NCBI GenBank assembly: GCA_910579295.1
Contig: CAJTTC010000001.1
Coordinates: 62,001-126,000 of the forward strand
DNA length: 64,000 nucleotides
Source of the DNA: an uncultured Christensenella sp.
Lineage (GTDB): Bacteria; Bacillota; Clostridia; Christensenellales; Borkfalkiaceae
Direction of reading: 5' to 3'
The position numbers and the translations under genes were made by a program. Positions 8,953 to 16,927 of this stretch are shown here, in pieces. Position 1 is the stretch's first letter. Every line of letters starts with the position of its first letter. The notes beneath the pieces were generated by a model. It had not been told where the DNA came from and made no database searches. It saw only the letters and a list, made by a program, of their open reading frames with translations.

Positions 8953-9414
8953 ATGAAAATGGAATACAAGCTCATTAAAGACTGTCTGAAAGGTTTTATT
9001 TTGACGAGGGAGCCCGAAACGGTAACAGACGAGCTGATTATATCGTTTACGGGTGCGCCTGCGTTCGCTACGGCGGTTTTTGAGAACGAGGACGGCAATT
9101 CTCTGTATAGGCTCCTGAAAGACGATACCTGCGCTATTCCTGCCGATTTTCTGAGGGGGCGTGTAAAGGTAACGGTTGCGGTGCTAAACGGCAAAGATAA
9201 TGCGTCGAAATATGCCTGCGAGGGTATTTATGCTAAGCCCGTGCCGCCTGTCGGCGTTATCGTCTGTCCTGACGGTCTGGATATTGCACAGGAGCTCATA
9301 TCCGCTCACAGTGAGATACAGGAGCTCAATAAGCGTCTGGCGGAGCTTAATAAGCGTTTCGATACGCTGGACGAAAAACTTGTAAAGCTACTCGATGGGT
9401 ACGACTTTGAATAA
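8953..9414 (+). CDS. Phage structural-type protein with C-terminal coiled coil
   Basis: A 153-residue protein from ATG 8953, preceded by AAGGAG and starting 10 nt after the previous stop. Residues 1-110 look beta-rich (FILTREPETVTDELIISFTG; VKVTVAVLNGKD). Residues about 118-148 form a heptad coiled coil (IQELNKRLAELNKRFDTLDEKLVKLL). This layout, a beta domain plus a short trimerising coil, is common in phage baseplate or whisker proteins. No family is recognised. It belongs to the same late operon. Confidence 0.55.
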   Translation: MKMEYKLIKDCLKGFILTREPETVTDELIISFTGAPAFATAVFENEDGNSLYRLLKDDTCAIPADFLRGRVKVTVAVLNGKDNASKYACEGIYAKPVPPVGVIVCPDGLDIAQELISAHSEIQELNKRLAELNKRFDTLDEKLVKLLDGYDFE

Positions 9415-9429
9415 CAGGAGGCAAATTCT

Positions 9430-10089
9430 ATGAGAACGAATAAATTACATATTACCATTTTGCTTGCAATATGCGTCTCGCTCAGCTTGATTGTATTATT
9501 GCTTTGCGGATTTACGACTAAGACCGCTAACGCCGAATCTGGCGACGATACGCAGGTTGTGGCAGTCTTAGCCGACAGCGGCGACGACGGGGCTGCAAAG
9601 CCCTCCGAAACGGCTCCTGAGGTGCCTGAGACTGTCTGGACGAGGATTGAGGAGTGGTTTTCTCATAACCTTGCAGAATTTCTGGGCTCAATAAATCTCG
9701 GGGCGGTTGCGGCGTGTATTGTTATGGTCGTTGTGGAGCACAAAGGGAATAAAAAAGCCGCCAAAATTACGGCGGATTCTCTCGGCGTAAATACGAACAG
9801 TAACAGCGAGGTCGTAAAGGCTGTAAACACTCTTATTAACGGGTATAACGAAACGCTGGATAAACTACACGCTATGGAGACTAAGGCGGAACAGCAGGAG
9901 CATATCAGCGCAGTGCTCGAAACCTCTACAAAGGCTATTCTTGAAATACTTGCTACGGTGTACGCAAACAACAAGAATATCCCTCAGGCGGTAAAAGACC
10001 TCGTAAATATCAAGTATGTGCAGGCTCTGAAAGCGGAGCTGCCTGCGCCTGTTGAGACGGAGGATAAAGGCGATACAGAGGAGGCGTGA
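9430..10089 (+). CDS. Phage membrane protein with signal peptide
   Basis: A 219-residue protein from ATG 9430, AGGAGG upstream. It has an N-terminal hydrophobic signal (residues 10-29) ending in a TKTANAES cleavage-like site, an acidic Ser/Pro linker, a second hydrophobic segment (INLGAVAACIVMVVVE, about 88-104) and a helical tail (LINGYNETLDKLHAMETKAEQQ) of coiled-coil character. The function is unknown. With the two membrane genes that follow it makes a late membrane-protein trio, which might serve lysis or host-surface modification. Confidence 0.55.
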   Translation: MRTNKLHITILLAICVSLSLIVLLLCGFTTKTANAESGDDTQVVAVLADSGDDGAAKPSETAPEVPETVWTRIEEWFSHNLAEFLGSINLGAVAACIVMVVVEHKGNKKAAKITADSLGVNTNSNSEVVKAVNTLINGYNETLDKLHAMETKAEQQEHISAVLETSTKAILEILATVYANNKNIPQAVKDLVNIKYVQALKAELPAPVETEDKGDTEEA

Positions 10090-10091
10090 TT

Positions 10092-10493
10092 ATGAAAAAT
10101 AAGACGAAAGGCAACATCATTAAATGGGTGTCAATCATATTCTGTGTTGCCGCTCCTCTTGCCGCCACTTTATCTCAATTTCCTGTATGGATAGCAACGA
10201 GCGACAAAGCAACCATTTCAGGTATAGTTTGCGTCCTGTTGTTTATATCCTGCCTGCCGTTTATCCGTGTGATTAAGGAAAAGCTGAAATCCCCTGCGGC
10301 GTGGCTGGTATGGACTATTCTCGCCGTCCTCACAATACTTTTGGCAAACATCATATTTCAAATGCGGTTTGTGTGTATTGTCGGGGCGGTCTCAAACGGG
10401 ATAGGAGCCCTCCTGTTTAAGTGGGCGGAGCATATATCAAATAAACCTGATAAACCTAAGGACGGAGGAAATGACGATGGCGGAGCCGATTAA
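10092..10493 (+). CDS. Small phage membrane protein (holin-like?)
   Basis: A 133-residue protein. ATG 10092 is preferred over GTG 10086 because GAGGAGG ends just before 10086. Three or four hydrophobic segments (about 12-32, 42-60, 71-90, 92-112) are followed by a charged C-terminus rich in K, D and G. Size and topology fit a holin or a spanning accessory protein, but no endolysin is visible in the window, so this is a guess. Its 3' end overlaps the start of the next gene by 17 nt. Confidence 0.5.
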   Translation: MKNKTKGNIIKWVSIIFCVAAPLAATLSQFPVWIATSDKATISGIVCVLLFISCLPFIRVIKEKLKSPAAWLVWTILAVLTILLANIIFQMRFVCIVGAVSNGIGALLFKWAEHISNKPDKPKDGGNDDGGAD

Positions 10494-11472
10494 GCCGATA
10501 GGCGAAAAAAAGGAAAATAAGCCCTCGATGGGTAATGTCGTCGAGGGTATGCACAACACAAAGAAAAAAATTGCAAGGGGCTTGCTCAATAATTCGGGTA
10601 TATTCGTAGGCGTATTTCTCGTATTTGTTGTTGTGGTAGTGTTTACCACCGATATACAGCTCAGCTCGTTTGCGGATTGGACTAAGCTCGGTCTGGCGTT
10701 CTTTGTATTATTGTTTTGCTCGTATTCGATGTATATAAATTTTTCAGATACGGGTATGAGAGCAGGCAAGGAAAGCGACGCATACAAAAATACCCTAAAC
10801 GACTACGACACGATAAAAAAGAAAATCATTACGGATAAGCAACAGGGGCGGCTACTTGAATTTTGCAGGCACTTTATTACAGAGGAATTGCAAAGCACAC
10901 GCCACGCCATCATAACCGATGTAGGGCTTGATTTTAAGCTCTATAAGGAAAAATATGTAGGTATGAGTAAAAAGGCTTTGCGGCAGGTTGCAGAGCTCAC
11001 GGAGCCACAGAGAAAGGCTATTATAAAAGCTAACAAGGTTAAACCTATTAAGCTCACGCCTGAAATGATTTTTAAGCGTGGCAGGGGCGCAGGACGCAGG
11101 GTGCCGCTCGGCACAAATCCGACTACGAAAAAAGGTACGGCGTTTGTTGTAAAGTTTGTCAAAATATCGGTAACGACGCTTTTAACGAGTATTATCGTTT
11201 TAGATGTCGTCGTAAACCCGTCTTGGGCGACCTTTGCGGCTTGCTGTCTAAAACTTATGCCTGTAATTCTAAACGGGTTTACGGGCTATAAGATGGGCTA
11301 TGAGAATATCGTTTACGATACGGTCAATTATATGAGCGACCAGATAGACCTAATCCATCAGTTTCAGCAGTATGTGGCAGACAATCCGACAGCGGAGTGC
11401 CTTACGGCTCCTGAGAGCGTGGAGGACGCACCGCTTGAGGAAAATATTACAGCTCAGGACGAGGCTGTGTAG
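10477..11472 (+). CDS. Phage membrane protein, unknown function
   Basis: A 331-residue protein. ATG 10477 is chosen over ATG 10471 because GGAGG at 10464-10468 is too close to the first. It has two N-terminal membrane segments (about 39-58 and 68-85), a long basic helical cytoplasmic region, a second hydrophobic pair (about 225-265) and an acidic tail. I do not recognise the family. It is the last gene of the late operon, closed by the terminator at 11489-11514. Confidence 0.55.
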   Translation: MAEPIKPIGEKKENKPSMGNVVEGMHNTKKKIARGLLNNSGIFVGVFLVFVVVVVFTTDIQLSSFADWTKLGLAFFVLLFCSYSMYINFSDTGMRAGKESDAYKNTLNDYDTIKKKIITDKQQGRLLEFCRHFITEELQSTRHAIITDVGLDFKLYKEKYVGMSKKALRQVAELTEPQRKAIIKANKVKPIKLTPEMIFKRGRGAGRRVPLGTNPTTKKGTAFVVKFVKISVTTLLTSIIVLDVVVNPSWATFAACCLKLMPVILNGFTGYKMGYENIVYDTVNYMSDQIDLIHQFQQYVADNPTAECLTAPESVEDAPLEENITAQDEAV

Positions 11473-11488
11473 CAATTTTAATAAGAAA

Positions 11489-11514
11489 AATAGGACGGGT
11501 AAAACCGTCTTATT
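11489..11514 (+). terminator. Terminator of the phage late operon
   Basis: AATAGGACGG and CCGTCTTATT pair over 10 bp (one G-T) around a 6-nt loop, followed by TTTATGCACTTTTTT. It sits 17 nt after the last late gene. Confidence 0.75.
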
Positions 11515-11516
11515 TT

Positions 11517-11612
11517 ATGCACTTTTTTACTATGCAAACATTATACACTTGCTATGCACTTGCATAAGTATTGTAATGCAAACAGTATGCAAATGCAATA
11601 CAAAGTAATGCA
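11517..11612 (+). repeat. ATGCA motif array (possible iterons or protein-binding sites)
   Basis: In 96 bp, ATGCA occurs at 11517, 11532, 11554, 11576, 11587, 11593 and 11608, and its complement TGCAT at 11561, several with the extension ATGCAAA. Spacings are irregular (15, 22, 22, 11, 6, 15). The density is far above chance and lies between the late operon and the transposase, so a recombinase or regulator binding array is plausible. Confidence 0.5.
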
Positions 11613-11770
11613 AATATAAATCTAAATCAAAAGGGAAAGATAAAGAGAAAGGTAAATATAAAGTGAATATTAAAAATTAACGAGTCTAATCAAAAAATCA
11701 AATCTAAAAATAAATTTTTAATATTCTGACTGACAGACTGACAGAATGTGCGTGCGCACACGAGGAAAAG

Positions 11771-11781
11771 TTGATGTTTGT
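11771..11781 (+). repeat. Left terminal inverted repeat candidate
   Basis: TTGATGTTTGT here is the exact reverse complement of ACAAACATCAA at 13096-13106. Read as an element, the ends would be 5'-TGATGTTTGT...ACAAACATCA-3' (TG...CA), typical for rve-fold transposases. No target-site duplication is visible (AAAGT outside left, AGCCG outside right). Confidence 0.5.
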
Positions 11782-11886
11782 TATTTTTTATTTTTTGAGG
11801 GTAAGGCGGCTTTTTAATAGTGGGGGATTGAAATTTTTTTGTTGTTGTGCTATTATATTTTTACTTTCACTCAGGAGGACGGATTT

Positions 11887-12897
11887 ATGCGAGGTATGCG
11901 ATACTCACCGAAAGAAAAAGAAAAGGCACTAAAATTGTGGCTCATAGAGGGCTACGATATTCTCTGGGTCGCTAAAAAAACTAAGTGTACGGAGCGTAGT
12001 CTGTGGCGATGGAAAGCTCAGTATGACGGCACTCTGAAAAGCCTTGAAAACGGCTCCTGCGTTCCGCATACGCCGCATTTCAACGCACACACGCAAGAGG
12101 AGCGTAAGCACATCGTCGATATTTTTACGGAGAATCCTGACATTACTTATGCGGAGGCTTTGGGTATTCTACGCCAGCGTTACGCTTACAGCAGGACTTA
12201 CTACGGGCTTTATCGGTTTGTAGTCAAAAACGGTCTGCGCCCTCACGAGGAAATCAAAGAGGCATATAAACAGCAGCCTTACTTTACGCCTGAGATGTTG
12301 GGGCAGAAATGGCAGCTCGATGTCAAATATGTACCGAGAGAGTGCTATTTGGGCGAGCTGGCTTATGAGAAATTTTATCAGTACACGATAATTGACGAGG
12401 CGACAAGGGAGAGGTTTATTTATGCTTATAACGAGCACAGCGGCTGGTCAACGGTTGATTTTATCAAGAGAGCCATCGTTTACTTTGGGTATATGCCTCA
12501 TACGATACAGACGGATAACGGCACAGAGTTTACCACGCCTGCAAACGCAAAAGAGGAGACAATGCACATAATGGATATTCTCCTGAATAAGCTGAGAATC
12601 CGCCATAAGCTGATTAAGCCGAGAACGCCGAGACATAACGGTAAGGTAGAACGTAGCCACCGCTCCGACCAAGAGGCTTTTTATAACCACCTGACTTTTT
12701 ACACTCTGGACGAATTACAGGAAAAGATGGGGGCGTGGCTGAACAGGTACAATGACCGCCCTCACTCGCAGCTCAGGAACAAAGAGGGTAAGAGGGTCTG
12801 GTACTCTCCCCGTCAAAAGAGGGCTGAGCTTTTGGAAATCCTGAAAGAGTGCAGGGGCGAATACAGAGTAAGATTTATCAAGCCGAAAGCGGCTTAG
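11887..12897 (+). CDS. DDE transposase/integrase (rve fold, IS481/IS3-like)
   Basis: A 336-residue protein from ATG 11887, behind AGGAGG. The N-terminal helix-turn-helix (about 5-45, SLWRWKAQYDG) and a second helical region bind DNA. The rve catalytic core follows with WQLDVKYV (Asp145), IQTDNGTEF (Asp210) and HNGKVERSH (Glu255). The D-to-E gap of 44 is longer than the usual 34-35 because of an insert near 220-235. It is a single reading frame without frameshift, unlike IS3. It may belong to a 1.3-kb insertion sequence or be the integration enzyme of the prophage itself, since it is the last gene before host DNA. Confidence 0.85.
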   Translation: MRGMRYSPKEKEKALKLWLIEGYDILWVAKKTKCTERSLWRWKAQYDGTLKSLENGSCVPHTPHFNAHTQEERKHIVDIFTENPDITYAEALGILRQRYAYSRTYYGLYRFVVKNGLRPHEEIKEAYKQQPYFTPEMLGQKWQLDVKYVPRECYLGELAYEKFYQYTIIDEATRERFIYAYNEHSGWSTVDFIKRAIVYFGYMPHTIQTDNGTEFTTPANAKEETMHIMDILLNKLRIRHKLIKPRTPRHNGKVERSHRSDQEAFYNHLTFYTLDELQEKMGAWLNRYNDRPHSQLRNKEGKRVWYSPRQKRAELLEILKECRGEYRVRFIKPKAA

Positions 12898-12916
12898 AGA
12901 AAGCCTACAACAAATA

Positions 12917-12938
12917 GGCTCTTTGAAAGATAAGAGCC
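12917..12938 (+). terminator. Terminator of the transposase gene
   Basis: GGCTCTT (12917-12923) and AAGAGCC (12932-12938) form a 7-bp stem with an 8-nt loop followed by ATTTTTTG. It begins 20 nt after the transposase stop. Confidence 0.7.
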
Positions 12939-13051
12939 ATTTTTTGCTGTCCTGAAAGCCGAGAAAAGGCGTTGCTATCTGTCAAAAATGGCAATAACCG
13001 CTAAAAATCCACCTCTCAGGCGGTCTTTGGGAGCCTAAAACTACCCGTGAA

Positions 13052-13088
13052 AAGAAATTTTTAGAAAAGTTAAGAAATTTTCTGAAAA
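13052..13088 (+). repeat. Tandem 20-bp repeat near the element end
   Basis: AAGAAATTTTTAGAAAA (13052-13068) and AAGAAATTTTCTGAAAA (13072-13088) are 15/17 identical with a 20-bp period. They end 7 nt before the right terminal repeat. Paired sub-terminal copies like this often bind a transposase. Confidence 0.45.
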
Positions 13089-13095
13089 ATGCTTG

Positions 13096-13106
13096 ACAAA
13101 CATCAA
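13096..13106 (+). repeat. Right terminal inverted repeat candidate; likely prophage/host junction
   Basis: ACAAACATCAA is the inverted copy of 11771-11781. It lies just before the promoter of the host polysaccharide gene, so the mobile DNA probably ends at about 13105. A TTGACA overlapping it (13093-13098) points outward, as an IS-end -35 box would. Confidence 0.5.
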
Positions 13107-13124
13107 GCCGTTTTATCAATTTGC

Positions 13125-13153
13125 TTGACTTCACGCCTGTACGTCTGTATAAT
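13125..13153 (+). promoter_or_regulatory. Sigma-A promoter of the polysaccharide operon
   Basis: TTGACT (13125-13130), 17-nt spacer, TATAAT (13148-13153). It lies 20 bp outside the putative element end and 32 bp upstream of ATG 13185. Confidence 0.75.
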
Positions 13154-13184
13154 TATTCTTAGTTTGGTAAGAGGGGACGCGGTT

Positions 13185-14642
13185 ATGAAGCTAAGACAAA
13201 TTTTTAATTTTGTCGAAAATAGCAAGATTACGCAAGTTATAGAGCTCGCGTTGTCCTCTTATTATTTCCCGCTCGTCACCGCCGCGGTGTTTATGCTGAG
13301 CTATTACCTCGGCTGGGAGATAGTGGCGATATGGTACACCTGCATATGCGGTACGGCGATAATGGTCTGCTGTAAAGACGTTACGCCCGTGCTGTGTCTG
13401 TTTCTGTTTCTCAATATTATGTCTTCGCGGCAACACTGTCCGGTGCACGAAGGCTCGGACTTTGTGACGGATCCGACGTATTTCGTCCGCCCCGCAATTT
13501 TGGCGCAGGAGATTATCGGCGTTGTCTTTTGGGCGGGCTCTATGATATTCCGCTTCGTCACGGGCATTTTAAGTAAGCGGTTTAAACCGAACGCCGTTTT
13601 TTGGGGGCTGGTCGCCCTGTCGGTCGCGTTAATGCTGAGCGGCATTTTCTATACGCACTACGTGGCGTTGAACTTTCTTTACGGGCTGGGACTTGCGGGA
13701 ATAATTCTGTTCACCTACGTATTAATGAGCGGCAATCTGGAAATAACCGAAAAGACGTTTACTAAGGTCGCGTATTACTTTTTAATTTTATTTGCCGTCG
13801 CCTCGCTCGAACTCGTTGTGGCGTACCTGACGTACGACAACCTTATAGTTAACGGAAAGGTCATAAGGCAGTTGCTCTTCTTTGGCTGGGGCACGTACAA
13901 TCAAATGGGAATGACGCTCATTCTGTCTATTCCCGCATGGTTCTATCTCTCCTGCAAGTTCAAGTACGGCGTTGTCTTTTTAATCGGCGGACTTTTCAAC
14001 GTGGCTATGTGCTTTCTGAGTATGTCGCGGCAGGCAATGCTTATGTCGGGAGTAATGTTCGTAGTTTGCTGCGTGTGGGTGCTCATATACGACAGGGGCA
14101 GAAAGCGGCTGATTAATTCGGCGGTCATTGCAGGCGTAATAGCCGTGCTCGCAATACTTCTCGGCGTTTTTCACAAGGACGTCGGTCAATTCTTTTCGTC
14201 CGTAACTCACAACTTTTTTACGGGTAGCGGAAGAACGAAACTCTGGAAGCAGGGCTTGGATAACTTTTTGCGGAAACCGCTCTTCGGAATAGGCTTCTAC
14301 GACCCGCTTGCGCTCCCTAACGAAGCGGGATATATGGGCGAAGGACTTGCTTACTCAACGCCGTATATGTGCCATAATACTTTTATTCAGTTGATGAGCT
14401 CTTGCGGGCTTCTGGGCTTGGTTACATACGTCGTTCACAGAGCGCAGACGATAATTTCATTTATCAACAGACCGACTAAGGACAGAGCTTTCATAATATT
14501 TACCGTGCTCTCTTTAATGCTCACGTGTCTGTTGGACAATCACATTTTCTACTTTTTCCCTACCGCCGTTTACGCCGTGCTTATCGCATATCTGTCGGTT
14601 ACGGAAAAGAAGAAGGAGAGCGCAAAAGCGGCATTAATTTAA
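13185..14642 (+). CDS. O-antigen ligase/Wzy-type polysaccharide polymerase
   Basis: A 485-residue polytopic membrane protein. The frame is open further upstream, but ATG 13185 is the start: it has GAGGGG at 8-nt spacing, and the upstream part contains the promoter. About ten to twelve membrane segments are visible. The large loop after residue 330 carries the Wzy_C/O-antigen-ligase pattern: FTGSGRTKLWKQGLDNF..KPLFGIGF, then CHNTFIQLMSSCGLLGL. These proteins polymerise or ligate undecaprenyl-linked glycan at the outer face of the membrane. The next gene, 12 nt on, encodes a Wzz-like partner, so the pair likely makes capsule or exopolysaccharide. Confidence 0.8.
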   Translation: MKLRQIFNFVENSKITQVIELALSSYYFPLVTAAVFMLSYYLGWEIVAIWYTCICGTAIMVCCKDVTPVLCLFLFLNIMSSRQHCPVHEGSDFVTDPTYFVRPAILAQEIIGVVFWAGSMIFRFVTGILSKRFKPNAVFWGLVALSVALMLSGIFYTHYVALNFLYGLGLAGIILFTYVLMSGNLEITEKTFTKVAYYFLILFAVASLELVVAYLTYDNLIVNGKVIRQLLFFGWGTYNQMGMTLILSIPAWFYLSCKFKYGVVFLIGGLFNVAMCFLSMSRQAMLMSGVMFVVCCVWVLIYDRGRKRLINSAVIAGVIAVLAILLGVFHKDVGQFFSSVTHNFFTGSGRTKLWKQGLDNFLRKPLFGIGFYDPLALPNEAGYMGEGLAYSTPYMCHNTFIQLMSSCGLLGLVTYVVHRAQTIISFINRPTKDRAFIIFTVLSLMLTCLLDNHIFYFFPTAVYAVLIAYLSVTEKKKESAKAALI

Positions 14643-14654
14643 ACGGAGGATACA

Positions 14655-16037
14655 ATGGAAGAAGAGAACGGCTTGACTTTGGGCGAAATTTTCAAGGTTA
14701 TTTTCAAAAGAATTTGGTGGGTAGTCGGCGCAGCTGCGCTCGGCGTGCTTTTGGTTGTGCTTGTAACTCAGCTCTGGTACAACAAGACAAAACAGTATTA
14801 TTCCGTAACTTACGAAATTGTCTATCCCAACAGTCAGAGCGGAAGATATCCCAACGGCAACGAATTCCTTATTTCCGACAGCATTTCGTCTGAAACGCTT
14901 GCCGAAATAAAGGCGGGCAAGTACTCTGAGGACGTCGGGGAATTTGCCAACGTAGACGTCGAGAAAATGCTTAAAAACGACGCTATTCAGCTATCTACGA
15001 AATTGATGAAGAGGGAGGACGACAGCGTAGCTACTTCGTTTACCCTCACCGTTATGGCGCAGTATTTCAGCGGCGAGGAGCAGGCTGTCAACTTTTTGAA
15101 GACGGTTGCCTCTTACCCCGTTAACCGCGTAAACGCCATTATCGCAGAAAGACAGTATTGGCTCAATCTGACTACTTACGAAAACGCTTTGACATATACT
15201 GACAAAATCTCGGCGCTCATCGCTCAGAAAAATTATCTGTCGGGCAGCTATTCGGCTTTGAGGGAATACGACAATCAGCTTGACGTGAAGATTGCCGAGC
15301 TCAACAACCTGTTTACAAGCGAGCAACAGCAGACCCTCAACGACAGACTTAAAACTAACTTTTACGTGCTCAATACGAATGAGTACGTTTCAAACGCAGA
15401 GTACCGCAAGGCTGTTTTAAACAAGAGCATAGATGACAACGATAAAATTATTGAGGCGTTGAAGCTCGAACGCGACGAGGCTGTTAAGGCGCAGAATGCG
15501 GGGCAGTCGGCTTCGGGGTTTGCGGGCTCTGTATACGACGAAGTCGTTACCAACCCGTACGACGTGCGCATCGCCGACCTTACGGCGGCGAATACAAGCT
15601 TAAGGAATACGATTGCCGATATAGACAAGACGCTTGCCGAGATTGCAAAATATACGAAGGAGGGCACGGACGAATATACCGAAAAGAATAATTTCGACGG
15701 TATGCTTGAAAAGTACCGTGCCGAGCTCACCGCCGCTACCGAGGAGCTTGCGGAGATAACTACGAAGCTATACTTCGAAAATTCACGCATAATATTTGCG
15801 GGAAACAAGGTTGAAAGGCTCGGCGGAATAGGCGCGATACTTTCGGCTGTGGTCGGCTTGCTTGTCGGCGCGATACTTTCGGCAATAGTCGTATGCATAA
15901 TAGACCTGCCCAAGTACAGGCGCGCGAAGCTTGCCGCACAGGGCGCGACAGCCGAAGTTGCGGGCAACGTTTCGGAGAGCGCAGACGGAGATAATAATAT
16001 CGCCCCCGAGGTTACCGACGGCGAAGATAAAGCCTGA
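14655..16037 (+). CDS. Wzz-type polysaccharide co-polymerase (chain-length regulator)
   Basis: A 460-residue protein with the topology of Wzz/CapA proteins: a short N-terminus, a membrane helix (about 24-44, WWVVGAAALGVLLVVLVTQL), a long extracytoplasmic helical domain and a second membrane helix (about 388-415). The first periplasmic residues (YYSVTYEIVYPNSQSG) match the beta strand that follows TM1 in this family. The long coil near 170-360 is usual. The Ala/Glu-rich C-terminal tail lacks a tyrosine-kinase domain. It acts with the polymerase encoded just upstream to set chain length. Confidence 0.75.
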   Translation: MEEENGLTLGEIFKVIFKRIWWVVGAAALGVLLVVLVTQLWYNKTKQYYSVTYEIVYPNSQSGRYPNGNEFLISDSISSETLAEIKAGKYSEDVGEFANVDVEKMLKNDAIQLSTKLMKREDDSVATSFTLTVMAQYFSGEEQAVNFLKTVASYPVNRVNAIIAERQYWLNLTTYENALTYTDKISALIAQKNYLSGSYSALREYDNQLDVKIAELNNLFTSEQQQTLNDRLKTNFYVLNTNEYVSNAEYRKAVLNKSIDDNDKIIEALKLERDEAVKAQNAGQSASGFAGSVYDEVVTNPYDVRIADLTAANTSLRNTIADIDKTLAEIAKYTKEGTDEYTEKNNFDGMLEKYRAELTAATEELAEITTKLYFENSRIIFAGNKVERLGGIGAILSAVVGLLVGAILSAIVVCIIDLPKYRRAKLAAQGATAEVAGNVSESADGDNNIAPEVTDGEDKA

Positions 16038-16074
16038 AAAAATCAATATCAAATTATAAAGTAATTATTAAAAG

Positions 16075-16094
16075 ACGCCCGCGAACGCGGGCGT
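16075..16094 (+). terminator. Terminator of the polysaccharide pair
   Basis: ACGCCCGCG and CGCGGGCGT pair almost without a loop (effective stem ACGCCCG/CGGGCGT), followed by TTCATTTTTT. Confidence 0.75.
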
Positions 16095-16138
16095 TTCATT
16101 TTTTATCTTATAGGAAGTATATTTCTGACGTAAACGGC

Positions 16139-16167
16139 TTGCAATATACGGCGCAATAATATAGAAT
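16139..16167 (+). promoter_or_regulatory. Sigma-A promoter
   Basis: TTGCAA (16139-16144), 17-nt spacer, TAGAAT (16162-16167), 16 nt before ATG 16184. AGAGGTG between them serves as ribosome binding site. Confidence 0.65.
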
Positions 16168-16183
16168 AATGGCAGAGGTGTAA

Positions 16184-16927
16184 ATGAAAAAGTTGGATTT
16201 TTCGGTTAAAAACATAATCTTTTTAGCTTTCATCGCAATCGAGGCGATAATATATATAACGTTTAATATATTGTCCGCGACGCTTCCGGGCGACCCTATC
16301 TATCTAAAATATGCGGGCGTGTTGCTCTGCCTTGCCGTAGCCGCTTCGATGATATGGTTTTACAGGGATAAGGACGCTGTTATTTTAACTTGCGCCCTCG
16401 TGTTTACGGCAATATCCGACCTGTTCATATTGGTGTTGGACGATTATTATCAGATAGGGCTTGTAACGTTTATAGCTACTCAGACGGTGTATCTTTACAG
16501 ACTGTACAGAGACAGAATGGACAAGATAAAGATTACCGTATTGATCCGCGTGTTGCTTATGGCGCTTATGCTCGCCGTAGTAGACGTAATTATGGCGGAC
16601 AACGGCGGACTTAATTTTATGCTTGCCGAAGTGTGCGTCTATATAGTTATGCTTGCAGGCAACGTGGTAGACGCGTTTATCCTTTGCGGGCGCGGGTTTA
16701 AAAATATACTCTTTGCCGTAGGATTACTGCTCTTTCTCTGCTGCGATATATGCGTGGGGCTCGACAACGCGGTGGGAATAATCGGGTTGAACCTCGGCGC
16801 GGCGGGCAGACCCATTCAGTTTTTAATCTGGGTGTTTTATATGCCCTCTCAGGTACTCATAACGTTATCAGTCAGTCGCGGCGGAATTTGCGGCGCGGGG
16901 AAGAAAGATGAAGAATTACAGGGGTAA
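16184..16927 (+). CDS. YhhN/TMEM86-like membrane protein (possible lysoplasmalogenase)
   Basis: A 247-residue protein with about eight membrane helices. The spacing of acidic residues in helices (FTAISDLFILVLDDYY near 85-100; LFLCCDICVGLDN near 185-197) and the end motif FYMPSQVLITLS resemble the YhhN family, whose characterised members hydrolyse the vinyl ether bond of lysoplasmalogens. Plasmalogens are common in clostridia, so the role is plausible. The match is by pattern only. The next gene starts 20 nt inside its 3' end. Confidence 0.5.
   Translation: MKKLDFSVKNIIFLAFIAIEAIIYITFNILSATLPGDPIYLKYAGVLLCLAVAASMIWFYRDKDAVILTCALVFTAISDLFILVLDDYYQIGLVTFIATQTVYLYRLYRDRMDKIKITVLIRVLLMALMLAVVDVIMADNGGLNFMLAEVCVYIVMLAGNVVDAFILCGRGFKNILFAVGLLLFLCCDICVGLDNAVGIIGLNLGAAGRPIQFLIWVFYMPSQVLITLSVSRGGICGAGKKDEELQG

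Larger units (their letters stand above)
11473..11886. other. AT-rich non-coding region at the prophage end
   Basis: This 414-bp gap holds the operon terminator, a cluster of eight ATGCA/TGCAT motifs (11517-11612), a long A-rich run (11613-11720), an ATTCTG...CAGAAT dyad near 11722-11746, a TTGATGTTTGT terminal-repeat candidate (11771-11781) and the AGGAGG of the transposase gene. No coding sequence is visible. Confidence 0.6.

Noticed and set aside
11887-12897. Tyrosine or serine integrase of the prophage
   Set aside because: The protein has D-D-E residues of the rve fold and neither recombinase signature.
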